This document shows, in pieces, positions 1 through 5,991 of a stretch of DNA of 8,189 bases (the first letter of the stretch is position 1; each line of letters begins with the position of its first letter). The stretch lies in contig CAZKYN010000159.1 in the NCBI GenBank assembly GCA_964556675.1, positions 1-8,189 on the forward strand, written 5' to 3'. A program made the translations under genes and the position numbers. Source of the stretch: JBDKTK01 sp964556675. Lineage in GTDB: Bacteria > Desulfobacterota > Syntrophia > Syntrophales > UBA4778. A model generated the notes under the pieces. It was not told the origin of the DNA. It saw only the letters and a program-made list of their open reading frames with translations, and made no database searches.

Positions 1-720
1 ATAATCGAGCCCACGAGCGGCAACACGGGCATCGCCCTGGCCTTTGTCGCGGCGGCCAAGGGCTACAGGCTCATCCTGACCATGCCGGACACGATGAGCA
101 TCGAGCGCCGCCATCTTCTCGACACCCTCGGCGCCGAGGTGGTTCTGACCGAGGGCGCGAAAGGGATGAAAGGCGCAATCGACAGGGCCGACGAACTGGC
201 GGCGGAGACCCCGGACAGCTTCATCCCGCAGCAGTTCAACAACCCCGCCAATCCGGAGATACACAGGAGAACAACTGCCGAGGAGATCTGGAACGACACC
301 GGCGGCAAGATCGATTATTTTGTTGCGGGGATCGGGACGGGCGGGACCATCACCGGCGTCGGCGAAGTAATAAAGCAGCGCAGGCAGCTCCGGGTTGTAG
401 GCGTCGAGCCCGCGGATTCCCCGGTCCTCTCGGGCGGCAAGCCCGGCCCGCACAAGATTCAGGGGATCGGCGCCGGCTTTGTCCCCGACGTCCTGGACCG
501 CCGGATCATCGATGAGATAATGCCGGTTACCCATGAGAATGCCGGGATAATGGCAAGGCGGCTCGCCAGGGAGGAAGGCATCCTCGCGGGGATCTCCAGC
601 GGGGCGGCCCTCTGGGCGGCCGTCGAGGTGGCAAAGAGAAAGGAAGCCAAAGGGAAGACGATCGTCGCGGTCCTTCCCGACACGGGAGAGAGATATCTTT
701 CCACGTGGCTGTTTCAATAA
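1..720 (+). CDS. cysK: Cysteine synthase A (O-acetylserine sulfhydrylase), 5'-truncated
   Basis: This is the C-terminal 239 residues of a PLP-dependent cytosolic enzyme that converts O-acetylserine and sulfide to cysteine and acetate. The window opens inside the substrate-binding loop EPTSGNTGI (residues 3-11 of the visible part). Further on are the TMPDTMSIERR segment, the PLP-phosphate-binding loop GIGTGGT, the CysK signature SPVLSGGKPGPHKIQGIG, the EEGILAGISSGAA segment and the ending GERYLSTWLF. CysK is usually about 305-310 residues, so roughly 65-70 residues are missing upstream, including the lysine that binds PLP. Its start and promoter cannot be seen. The GGKPGPHKIQGIG segment favours CysK over cystathionine beta-synthase or CysM. 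A cysE lies 1.9 kb downstream, which supplies its substrate. A 156-nt gap with an inverted repeat separates it from metX. Confidence 0.96.
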   Translation: MIEPTSGNTGIALAFVAAAKGYRLILTMPDTMSIERRHLLDTLGAEVVLTEGAKGMKGAIDRADELAAETPDSFIPQQFNNPANPEIHRRTTAEEIWNDTGGKIDYFVAGIGTGGTITGVGEVIKQRRQLRVVGVEPADSPVLSGGKPGPHKIQGIGAGFVPDVLDRRIIDEIMPVTHENAGIMARRLAREEGILAGISSGAALWAAVEVAKRKEAKGKTIVAVLPDTGERYLSTWLFQ

Positions 721-733
721 TCGATAATTCACG

Positions 734-805
734 GGTGTCATTCTGAGGGAACATGCGACCGAAGAATCTAAGCGATAGATCCTTCGTTTCACTCAGGATG
801 ACACC
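734..805. repeat. Imperfect intergenic inverted repeat (TCATTCTGAG / CTCAGGATGA type)
   Basis: The outer arms at 734-747 and 792-805 match at 13 of 14 positions (GGTGTCATTCTGAG against the complement of CTCAGGATGACACC). The inner arms at 761-769 and 777-785 match at 8 of 9 (GAAGAATCT against the complement of AGATCCTTC), around a 7-nt apex. The spacers between outer and inner arms are unequal: 13 nt on the left and 6 nt on the right. Both arm mismatches would be G-U pairs in one of the two RNA strands. From memory, the pattern resembles a dispersed palindrome seen in many environmental bacterial genomes (TTCTGAGCGAAGCGAAGAATCT-like), here in a diverged copy. There is no T-tract after it, so it is not a standard intrinsic terminator, although the stem could stop RNA decay or mark the end of cysK mRNA. 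Confidence 0.8.
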
Positions 806-827
806 GGGGAGATAACGTACTGTGCGT

Positions 828-851
828 CAGGGCAGGCCGCAACGCGCCCTG
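828..851 (+). other. Small GC hairpin in the metX leader
   Basis: CAGGGC at 828-833 can pair with GCCCTG at 846-851, giving a 6-bp GC-rich stem with a 12-nt loop that ends 25 nt before the metX ATG. The sequence after it is purine-rich, with GGAG at 858-861 and then an A-rich run up to the start codon. A leader structure would fit regulation of methionine genes. I could not match it to any SAM or SAH riboswitch class I know, so no riboswitch is called and the hairpin may be chance in GC-rich DNA. Confidence 0.3.
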
Positions 852-876
852 CGAGCCGGAGAAAGAAATAAAAAAA

Positions 877-2019
877 ATGTCCCAATCTGTTGGTACAGTC
901 AGCACTGAATATTTCACATTCGCCCGGGATGAAAAGCTCATCCTGGAGTCGGGCAGGTCTCTAAGCCCGGTAACCCTAGCTTACGAAACTTATGGGAAGC
1001 TTGCCGCAGGCAAGGACAATGCGATCCTGGTCTGTCATGCACTTTCCGCCGACGCCCATGCGGCGGGGTTCCACGAAGGCGAAAGCGAACCGGGCTGGTG
1101 GGAGAGCATGATCGGGCCTGGCAAGGCATTCGACACGGATAAATATTTCGTCATCTGCTCCAATGTCCTCGGCGGCTGCAAGGGGAGCACGGGGCCGTCC
1201 TCAATCAACCCGGAGACGGGCAGGCCTTATGCCCTCGATTTTCCCGTGATCACGATCGCCGACATGGTCAGCGCCCAGAAACGCCTTGTGGACAGCCTGG
1301 GGATCGGACGGCTGCTGAGCGTGGCGGGCGGGTCGATGGGCGGGATGCAGGCTTTGCAATGGGTGGCATCTTTCCCGGAAAAAGTGAAATCGGCCGTCAC
1401 CATCGCCACGGCCCTGAAGCACTCACCCCAACAGATCGCTTTTGACGAGGTCGTAAGACAGTCCATCATGGCGGACCCGGAATGGCGCGGCGGCGATTAC
1501 TACGAACACGGCCAGCCGGAGCGGGGCCTTGCGGTGTCGCGCATGATCGGGCATATCACGTTCATGAGCGAGCACTCTATGGAGGAGAAATTCTCCCGCA
1601 AGCTGCGCAACGGGAAATACAGCTACGATTTCGCGGCGGACTTCGAGGTGGAAAATTATCTGAGATACCGGGGCGACAAATTCGTGAAGCGCTTCGACGC
1701 AAACTCATACCTGTATATAACGAAAGCCATGGACTACTTCGACCTGTCGGGGGGCAGGCTGATCCCCTGCATGAAGGAAATCGACACAAGGTTCCTCGTG
1801 ATCTCGTTCAAATCAGACTGGCTCTATCCCTCTTACCAGTCACAGGAGATAGTCCGCCGTCTCAAGCGCAGCTACGTGGACACGACTTATTGCGAGCTGC
1901 CCTCGACGTACGGACATGATGCGTTTCTTGTCGACGTCGGGGAACAGCAGGAACTCGTGCGCTATTTCCTGGATAAAACGTATAACGGTTACTCGGTGGT
2001 GAGCACTTATGCGCTCTGA
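877..2019 (+). CDS. metX: Homoserine O-acyltransferase MetX (annotated as O-acetyltransferase)
   Basis: This alpha/beta-hydrolase-fold enzyme acylates the hydroxyl of homoserine, the first committed step of methionine synthesis. The 380 residues match the usual MetX length. Visible landmarks are LVCHALSADAHAAG (51-64), the WWESMIGPG region, VLGGCKGSTGPSS (97-109), the nucleophile elbow GGSMGGMQALQW with Ser153, Asp314 in SDWLYP and His347 in YGHDAF. Ser153, Asp314 and His347 form the expected triad. The start gives the typical N-terminus that leads into EYFTFARDEKLILESGR. The nearest Shine-Dalgarno-like GGAG (858-861) is 15 nt away, longer than usual, and an A-rich run fills the gap. Family members differ in using acetyl-CoA or succinyl-CoA, and I cannot decide this from the sequence. 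No sulfhydrylase (MetY) or cystathionine synthase lies in the window. It overlaps metW by 11 nt. Confidence 0.95.
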   Translation: MSQSVGTVSTEYFTFARDEKLILESGRSLSPVTLAYETYGKLAAGKDNAILVCHALSADAHAAGFHEGESEPGWWESMIGPGKAFDTDKYFVICSNVLGGCKGSTGPSSINPETGRPYALDFPVITIADMVSAQKRLVDSLGIGRLLSVAGGSMGGMQALQWVASFPEKVKSAVTIATALKHSPQQIAFDEVVRQSIMADPEWRGGDYYEHGQPERGLAVSRMIGHITFMSEHSMEEKFSRKLRNGKYSYDFAADFEVENYLRYRGDKFVKRFDANSYLYITKAMDYFDLSGGRLIPCMKEIDTRFLVISFKSDWLYPSYQSQEIVRRLKRSYVDTTYCELPSTYGHDAFLVDVGEQQELVRYFLDKTYNGYSVVSTYAL

Positions 2020-2611
2020 GATTACGATCCGTCCGGACCACAAAGTTATTTTCGACCTGGTGGAGCCGAACTCGCGCGTGCTGGACCTGGGCTGCGGCTC
2101 CGGGGACCTGCTCTATTTTCTCGCCCGGGACAAGCAGGCCCGGGTGCAGGGGATAGAGATGGACGAGGCGGCCATTTACGAATGCGTCAGGAAGGGCCTC
2201 AGCGTATTCCACAGCGACATCGAGAGCAGTGTCCGGGAGTATCCCGCCGCCAGCTTCGATTATATCGTGCTCAACCAGAGCATGCAGGAAGTGAAAAACG
2301 TCGATTCCCTGATCAGGGACGCATTGCGCATCGGCGGCAGGATCATAGTCGGGTTCCCGAACTTTGCTTATATCGGGGCCCGGACCATGCTGTTCTTCGG
2401 GGGAAAGGCCCCGATCACGAAATCGCTGCCGTACAGGTGGTACGATACGCCGAACGTGCGCTTTCTCAGCATCACGGATTTCCGGGAATTCTGCGCGGAA
2501 AAGAAACTGAAGGTGCTGGCGGCGCATTACCTGGGGAAGTCGGGGCCGGTAAAGGTCTTCCCGAACCTGTTCGCGCACAATGCGGTCTTCATGGTAACGT
2601 CGGAGAATTGA
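2009..2611 (+). CDS. metW: Methionine biosynthesis protein MetW (SAM-dependent methyltransferase fold)
   Basis: A 200-residue class I methyltransferase-fold protein of the MetW family. Motif I is VLDLGCGSGDLL (24-35), followed by an acidic residue at the end of strand 2 (GIEMD, 48-52). MetW-specific stretches follow: VIVGFPNFAYIG-like (112-123), TKSLPYRWYDTPN (137-149) and FLSITDFREFC (152-162). MetW genes are characteristically paired with metX and are needed for methionine synthesis in some bacteria, probably by supporting MetX; a methylation substrate has not been firmly established. The start lies inside the last codons of metX in another frame, with a GGTGAG (1998-2003) five nucleotides before the ATG inside metX coding sequence. 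Translational coupling is therefore likely. The 19-nt gap to cysE suggests a shared transcript. Confidence 0.94.
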   Translation: MRSEITIRPDHKVIFDLVEPNSRVLDLGCGSGDLLYFLARDKQARVQGIEMDEAAIYECVRKGLSVFHSDIESSVREYPAASFDYIVLNQSMQEVKNVDSLIRDALRIGGRIIVGFPNFAYIGARTMLFFGGKAPITKSLPYRWYDTPNVRFLSITDFREFCAEKKLKVLAAHYLGKSGPVKVFPNLFAHNAVFMVTSEN

Positions 2612-2630
2612 AGGCAAGGAGCTCCCGCTC

Positions 2631-3371
2631 ATGTTCAAAAGAATGAAAGAGGACATCCGAACCGTGTTCAAGAAGGACCCGGCTGCGCGCAGCACGCTGG
2701 AAGTCTTGACGAGCTACCCGGGGCTGCATGCCGTCTGGATGCACAGGGCCGCCCATTGGCTCTGGAATGAAAAATGGCTTTTAACGGCAAGGTTCCTGTC
2801 CAACATCAACAGGTTTCTCACAAATATCGAGATCCATCCGGGAGCGAGGATAGGCAGGCGTTTTTTCATCGACCACGGCGCGGGAGTCGTGATCGGCGAG
2901 ACGACCCATATCGGCGATGACGTCCTCATCTACCAGGGCGTGGTGCTCGGGGGCGTCAGCCTGGCCAGGGAAAAGCGCCACCCCACGATCGGGAACAATG
3001 TTCTGATCGGCGCCGGCACCATCGTGCTCGGCCCGATCCATATCGGCGACAACGCCCGGCTCGGGGCGGCCTCGCTCGTCATCCACGACGTCCCGGCGAA
3101 TGCAGTGGCTATCGGCGTTCCCGCCCGGGTGGGGATGGGATTCAGCGGCCGGGAGCTGCAGGAACTCGATCATAACAAGCTGCCGGACCCGATTGCCGAA
3201 GCCTTCCGCTTCATGAGCCGGCAGATCGAAACCCTTCAGGAGCGGTGCGGCAAGCTGGAGGACACCCAGGGCATCAAGGTCGAATTTGACCAGTATGTCG
3301 AGGAAAAGAAAAAAGAGATCATGAGGATGTTCGGGGAGAATGGGGAGTTTAACAAGGGAGCAGGGATCTGA
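2631..3371 (+). CDS. cysE: Serine O-acetyltransferase
   Basis: Acetylates L-serine with acetyl-CoA to give O-acetylserine for CysK. The N-terminal helical region (1-60) leads into a left-handed parallel beta-helix of hexapeptide repeats (about 65-168). Catalytic residues are visible: IEIHP (Glu67, the Asp/Glu position), IDHG with His82, and EKRHP with His117. The run GVVIGETTHIGDD and the closing IGVPAR are standard. After the beta-helix comes an 80-residue charged tail likely to be helical or coiled coil (about 185-232). It ends in Gly-Ile, the type of C-terminus known in CysE to insert into the CysK active site in the cysteine synthase complex. The start is supported by AAGGAG at 2616-2621, 9 nt from the ATG. 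The tail is longer than in the compact Gram-positive form. Confidence 0.95.
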   Translation: MFKRMKEDIRTVFKKDPAARSTLEVLTSYPGLHAVWMHRAAHWLWNEKWLLTARFLSNINRFLTNIEIHPGARIGRRFFIDHGAGVVIGETTHIGDDVLIYQGVVLGGVSLAREKRHPTIGNNVLIGAGTIVLGPIHIGDNARLGAASLVIHDVPANAVAIGVPARVGMGFSGRELQELDHNKLPDPIAEAFRFMSRQIETLQERCGKLEDTQGIKVEFDQYVEEKKKEIMRMFGENGEFNKGAGI

Positions 3372-3423
3372 CCGGCCGCCCTTTTCAAATTTTTGAACAG
3401 CCGAAATGCCCTTAACTGACATG

Positions 3424-3430
3424 AAGGAGG
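3424..3430 (+). promoter_or_regulatory. Strong ribosome binding site of the YcaO gene
   Basis: AAGGAGG lies 7 nt before the ATG at 3438. It is the closest match to the consensus in the window and fixes the start of the YcaO protein. The 66-nt gap between cysE and this gene contains only this site and a short AT-rich palindrome. Confidence 0.8.
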
Positions 3431-3437
3431 AAATCTG

Positions 3438-4670
3438 ATGCCCAGCGTAGTTTTAAAGGAATGCCCCAAGGTCTATATTCTGGAGACGCACAGGTCGAAG
3501 ACGCCCGACTCAACCCTGAATTTCGTCAGGACAATACGTGAAACCGTTTCGATGCTGGACTTCCGCAACGCCACCGAAGTGGACAGGATCGGCATTCCCG
3601 TTTTCACCTGCGACCGGGTCCGCCCCGACAATTCCCGGACAAGCCATACCGGCAAAGGGGTCTCCGAGATCCAGGCCCAGGTGTCGCTGACGATGGAGTC
3701 GATAGAGAGGTACTGCTCCGAGTACATGGACGAGTACAGGCCCAAAATCGTTCTCGGAAGTTACGCTGCCCTGAAAAAAAAGCACAATATACTCAACCCC
3801 GAGGAACTGGTCCTTTCCGCCCGGAGCAATTACGCGCCGGACAAGGAAGTGGAATGGGTATGGGGCTGCGATTTGTGTTCCAATGAAGACCTGCTTGTCC
3901 CCGCGTGCGCCGTGTATCACCCGTTCCACCAGAACGGCGCATTCCTGTTCAATACCCATACCAACGGCATCGCAGCGGGAAACACCTGTGAGGAAGCAGT
4001 GATTCACGGGCTGGCGGAAGTGGTCGAGCGGGACGCCTGGAGCATAAACAAGTACAAGACGCAGTACAGCGATGCGCTGTATCTGGAAGACAACCCCGGG
4101 AATGATTTCATCATCAGGATCTTCGAAAAATTCGATGCGGCCGACATCGAGATTGTCGCGAAGGACCTCACCACCGACATCGGCATCCCGGTCGTGGCCG
4201 CTTTCTCCCGGGATCTCGTGCACGAGACCATGTTTCCGATCGACGGTTTCGGGGCGCACCTCGATCCCCGGGTCGCCATGGTAAGGGCCCTGCTGGAGAT
4301 CGCGACGACCCGCGCGCTGTTCTTCCAGAAATACGGGATCGAAGGGTTGAAGGAAGGCGCAACATCTTATCTGCAGCAGGGCGGGGAATACGAGGACACA
4401 CGCTTTTACGCCTATAGACAAAAAGGGCTCGCAGAACTGGAAATCGGCTACAGTGACGATATCCTCAAGGACTTTTATATCTACCGGGAAAAACTGACAG
4501 CGGCCGGCCTCAATAAAATTATCGCGGTCGACCTGACGCGTTCCGACGTGAACATTCCGACCGTCCGCATGATCGTGCCGGGGGCGGAGACGTATTGTTT
4601 CGACCAGTCGCGGCGGGGCGAAAGGGCGCTGAAGGCTTTCGAGGCGGGTGGGGAGGAGTCGGCCGAATAA
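3438..4670 (+). CDS. YcaO-family ATP-dependent (thioamide/cyclodehydratase-type) protein
   Basis: YcaO enzymes use ATP to activate an amide carbonyl, giving azolines in RiPPs, thioglycine in methyl-coenzyme M reductase, or an uncertain role linked to RimO in E. coli. This 410-residue protein carries the ATP-site motifs in order: SLTMESIERY (83-92; Glu87, Glu90), NGIAAGNTCEEAVIHGLAEVVERDAW split across 176-201 (Glu186, Glu194, Glu197, Arg198) and DPRVAMVRALLEIATTRA (276-293; Arg283, Glu287, Arg292). Many relatives have EAAQSR in the last motif; here it is EIATTR, with Thr290 in the Gln place. The C-terminus (IPTVRMIVPGAE, then a charged tail) resembles the McrA-thioamidation and stand-alone types and lacks the PxPxP ending of azoline cyclodehydratases. 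No TfuA, E1-like partner or precursor peptide is visible. The neighbours are cysE and nifUS, which suggests a link to sulfur transfer. The substrate is unknown. Confidence 0.88.
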   Translation: MPSVVLKECPKVYILETHRSKTPDSTLNFVRTIRETVSMLDFRNATEVDRIGIPVFTCDRVRPDNSRTSHTGKGVSEIQAQVSLTMESIERYCSEYMDEYRPKIVLGSYAALKKKHNILNPEELVLSARSNYAPDKEVEWVWGCDLCSNEDLLVPACAVYHPFHQNGAFLFNTHTNGIAAGNTCEEAVIHGLAEVVERDAWSINKYKTQYSDALYLEDNPGNDFIIRIFEKFDAADIEIVAKDLTTDIGIPVVAAFSRDLVHETMFPIDGFGAHLDPRVAMVRALLEIATTRALFFQKYGIEGLKEGATSYLQQGGEYEDTRFYAYRQKGLAELEIGYSDDILKDFYIYREKLTAAGLNKIIAVDLTRSDVNIPTVRMIVPGAETYCFDQSRRGERALKAFEAGGEESAE

Positions 4671-4746
4671 TCCATAAACTGATCTAAAATCAGGAATCGA
4701 CTGATGGTCATTCCAGAGTGAATAATCGACAATCGCAGAAAGAATT

Positions 4747-4753
4747 AAAGGAG
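4747..4753 (+). promoter_or_regulatory. Ribosome binding site deciding the YtkA-like start
   Basis: AAAGGAG lies 6 nt before the ATG at 4760 and only 3 nt before the in-frame ATG at 4757. An upstream in-frame ATG at 4718 has no such site and would put a charged 13-residue leader before the signal peptide. This favours 4760 as the start. Confidence 0.75.
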
Positions 4754-4759
4754 AAAATG

Positions 4760-5146
4760 ATGAAAAAAATAATCCTGCTCGCCGTGGCGGCAGTCATGAT
4801 TGCAGGTATAGCATTCGCGAAGGACAATGAATACAGGAAGAAAGCAGGGCCCTATGACGTGACGATTGCCTTCGACCGGGCCCCCTCGGCAGGTGAAAAC
4901 AATGTCGCCGTCACCGTAAAAGATGCGGGCGGCAAGCCTGTCACGGACGCCGCCGTGGTCGTGGAATACTCGATGCCGGCCATGCCGGGAATGGCGCCCA
5001 TGAATTACAAGGCGAATGCCGTCCCGAAGGGCGGTTCCTACCAGGCGCGGATCAATCTCTCCATGGCCGGACCCTGGACGGTAAACGCCAGGATCACGAA
5101 AGGCGGGAAGACCCATTCGGCTAAGATCAATATTGACGCAAGGTGA
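4760..5146 (+). CDS. Exported YtkA-like/FixH-like domain protein with methionine motif
   Basis: A 128-residue protein with a clear signal peptide: MKK, then a hydrophobic stretch and a predicted cut after AFA at about residue 20. The mature part is a single small beta-sandwich of the YtkA-like/FixH-like kind, with VTIAFDRAPSAGENNVAVTV-type strands (34-53), GGKPVTDAAVVVEYSMP and a closing GPWTVNARIT. Residues 72-81 read MPAMPGMAPM, placing methionines at 72, 75, 78 and 81, a spacing of three that could bind Cu(I) by thioether ligands. Such domains often sit beside heavy-metal RND efflux genes, and a TolC/CusC-like gene lies 2 kb downstream here. The role as a periplasmic metal-related protein is inference. 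The stop codon overlaps the ribosome binding site of nifU, 8 nt before its ATG, so the two are probably co-translated. Confidence 0.8.
   Translation: MKKIILLAVAAVMIAGIAFAKDNEYRKKAGPYDVTIAFDRAPSAGENNVAVTVKDAGGKPVTDAAVVVEYSMPAMPGMAPMNYKANAVPKGGSYQARINLSMAGPWTVNARITKGGKTHSAKINIDAR
5140..5146 (+). promoter_or_regulatory. nifU ribosome binding site overlapping the upstream stop codon
   Basis: AAGGTGA at 5140-5146 contains the TGA stop of the YtkA-like gene (5144-5146) and lies 8 nt before the nifU ATG at 5155. Terminating ribosomes would sit directly on the nifU initiation region, so coupling is likely. Another ATG at 5148 is out of frame with nifU. Confidence 0.6.
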
Positions 5147-5154
5147 AATGAAAT

Positions 5155-5991
5155 ATGTGGGAATACACTGATAAGGTAAAAGACTTCTTCCTCAACCCGA
5201 AGAATGTAGGCGAGATAGAAAAACCGGACGCCACGGGCGAAGTCGGGAGCATCCTCTGCGGCGACGCCCTGAAGCTCACACTCAAGGTCGACAAGGACAC
5301 AGGCAAGATCACGGACGCCAGGTTCCAGACATTCGGCTGCGCTTCGGCCATAGCAAGTTCCTCCGTCCTGACAGAGATGATCAAAGGCAAGACCCTTGAA
5401 GAGGCGGCCCGGATCTCCAACCAGGACGTTGCGGATTTTCTGGGCGGCCTGCCGAAGGAAAAAATGCACTGTTCGGTAATGGCGCGGGAGGCGCTCGAGG
5501 CCGCGGTCGCCGACTACCGGGGGCAGAAGAAAGAGCCGGAAAAGAAGGAAAAGATCATCTGCCAGTGCTTCGAGGTGTCGGAAGATAAAATCCGCAGGGT
5601 CGCGATCGAGAACCGGCTGACCACCGCCGAGGAGATCACGAACTACACGAAAGCGGGGGGCGGCTGCGGGGCATGTGTCCCGGCGATCGAGGCCATCCTG
5701 AAAGATATCTGGTCGATCAAGCCCCCGCCCGAAGTGCCCCAGCCGACCGGGAAGAAGATGACCAACCTGAAAAGGATCGTCCTCATCCAGGACGTCATCG
5801 AGAACGAGATCCGCCCGAAGCTGCAGGCCGACGGCGGCGACCTGGACCTGATCGACATTGAAGGCCCGCGGGTGTCGGTAGCCCTGAGGGCGATGTGCAC
5901 GGATTGCCCGATGGGCCATGTGACAGTCGAGGGCATCCAGGAGCGGCTCAGGGAAGTGGTGGACAAGGACATAGTGGTGGTGGCGCAATGA
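5155..5991 (+). CDS. nifU: Fe-S cluster assembly scaffold NifU (three-domain form)
   Basis: The protein receives sulfur from NifS and assembles Fe-S clusters for transfer to apoproteins. All three domains of classical NifU are present in 278 residues. The IscU-like domain (1-125) has Cys35 (LCGDALK), Asp37, Cys62 (FGCASA) and Cys106 (MHCSV). The central BFD-like [2Fe-2S] domain has Cys136 and Cys138 (CQC) with Cys171 and Cys174 (GGGCGACVP). The C-terminal Nfu domain (about 204-278) has DGGDLDL and Cys248/Cys251 (MCTDCP). The spacing is nearly identical to Azotobacter NifU. A Lys/Glu-rich linker (124-134) and a Pro-rich linker (188-200) join the domains. With no nitrogenase genes nearby, a general Fe-S role like that known in epsilonproteobacteria is more likely than a nif-specific one. 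It overlaps nifS by 4 nt. Confidence 0.96.
   Translation: MWEYTDKVKDFFLNPKNVGEIEKPDATGEVGSILCGDALKLTLKVDKDTGKITDARFQTFGCASAIASSSVLTEMIKGKTLEEAARISNQDVADFLGGLPKEKMHCSVMAREALEAAVADYRGQKKEPEKKEKIICQCFEVSEDKIRRVAIENRLTTAEEITNYTKAGGGCGACVPAIEAILKDIWSIKPPPEVPQPTGKKMTNLKRIVLIQDVIENEIRPKLQADGGDLDLIDIEGPRVSVALRAMCTDCPMGHVTVEGIQERLREVVDKDIVVVAQ

Noticed and set aside
806..876. SAM or SAH riboswitch upstream of metX
   Set aside because: The conserved cores of the SAM-I, SAM-II and SAH classes that I can recall are not present. Only a simple hairpin can be supported.
1862..2695. - strand open frame (277 codons) across metX end, metW and cysE start
   Set aside because: It covers three + strand genes in antisense and has no recognisable domain.
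3384..3397. AT-rich palindrome TTCAAA-TT-TTTGAA after cysE, as a terminator
   Set aside because: Only 6 weak A/T-dominated pairs with a 2-nt loop and no T-tract after the stem, so it would not terminate transcription.
3510..4421. - strand open frame (303 codons) opposite the YcaO gene
   Set aside because: Antisense shadow of a recognisable YcaO protein. No ribosome binding site or family features stand out.
3438..4670. RiPP biosynthetic cluster around the YcaO protein
   Set aside because: No small precursor ORF, no partner E1-like or dehydrogenase gene, and no PxPxP C-terminus. The flanking genes are primary sulfur metabolism.
4689..4705. Short inverted repeat ATCAG/CTGAT after the YcaO gene
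   Set aside because: Five pairs around a 7-nt loop with no T-run. Expected by chance in an 89-nt gap.
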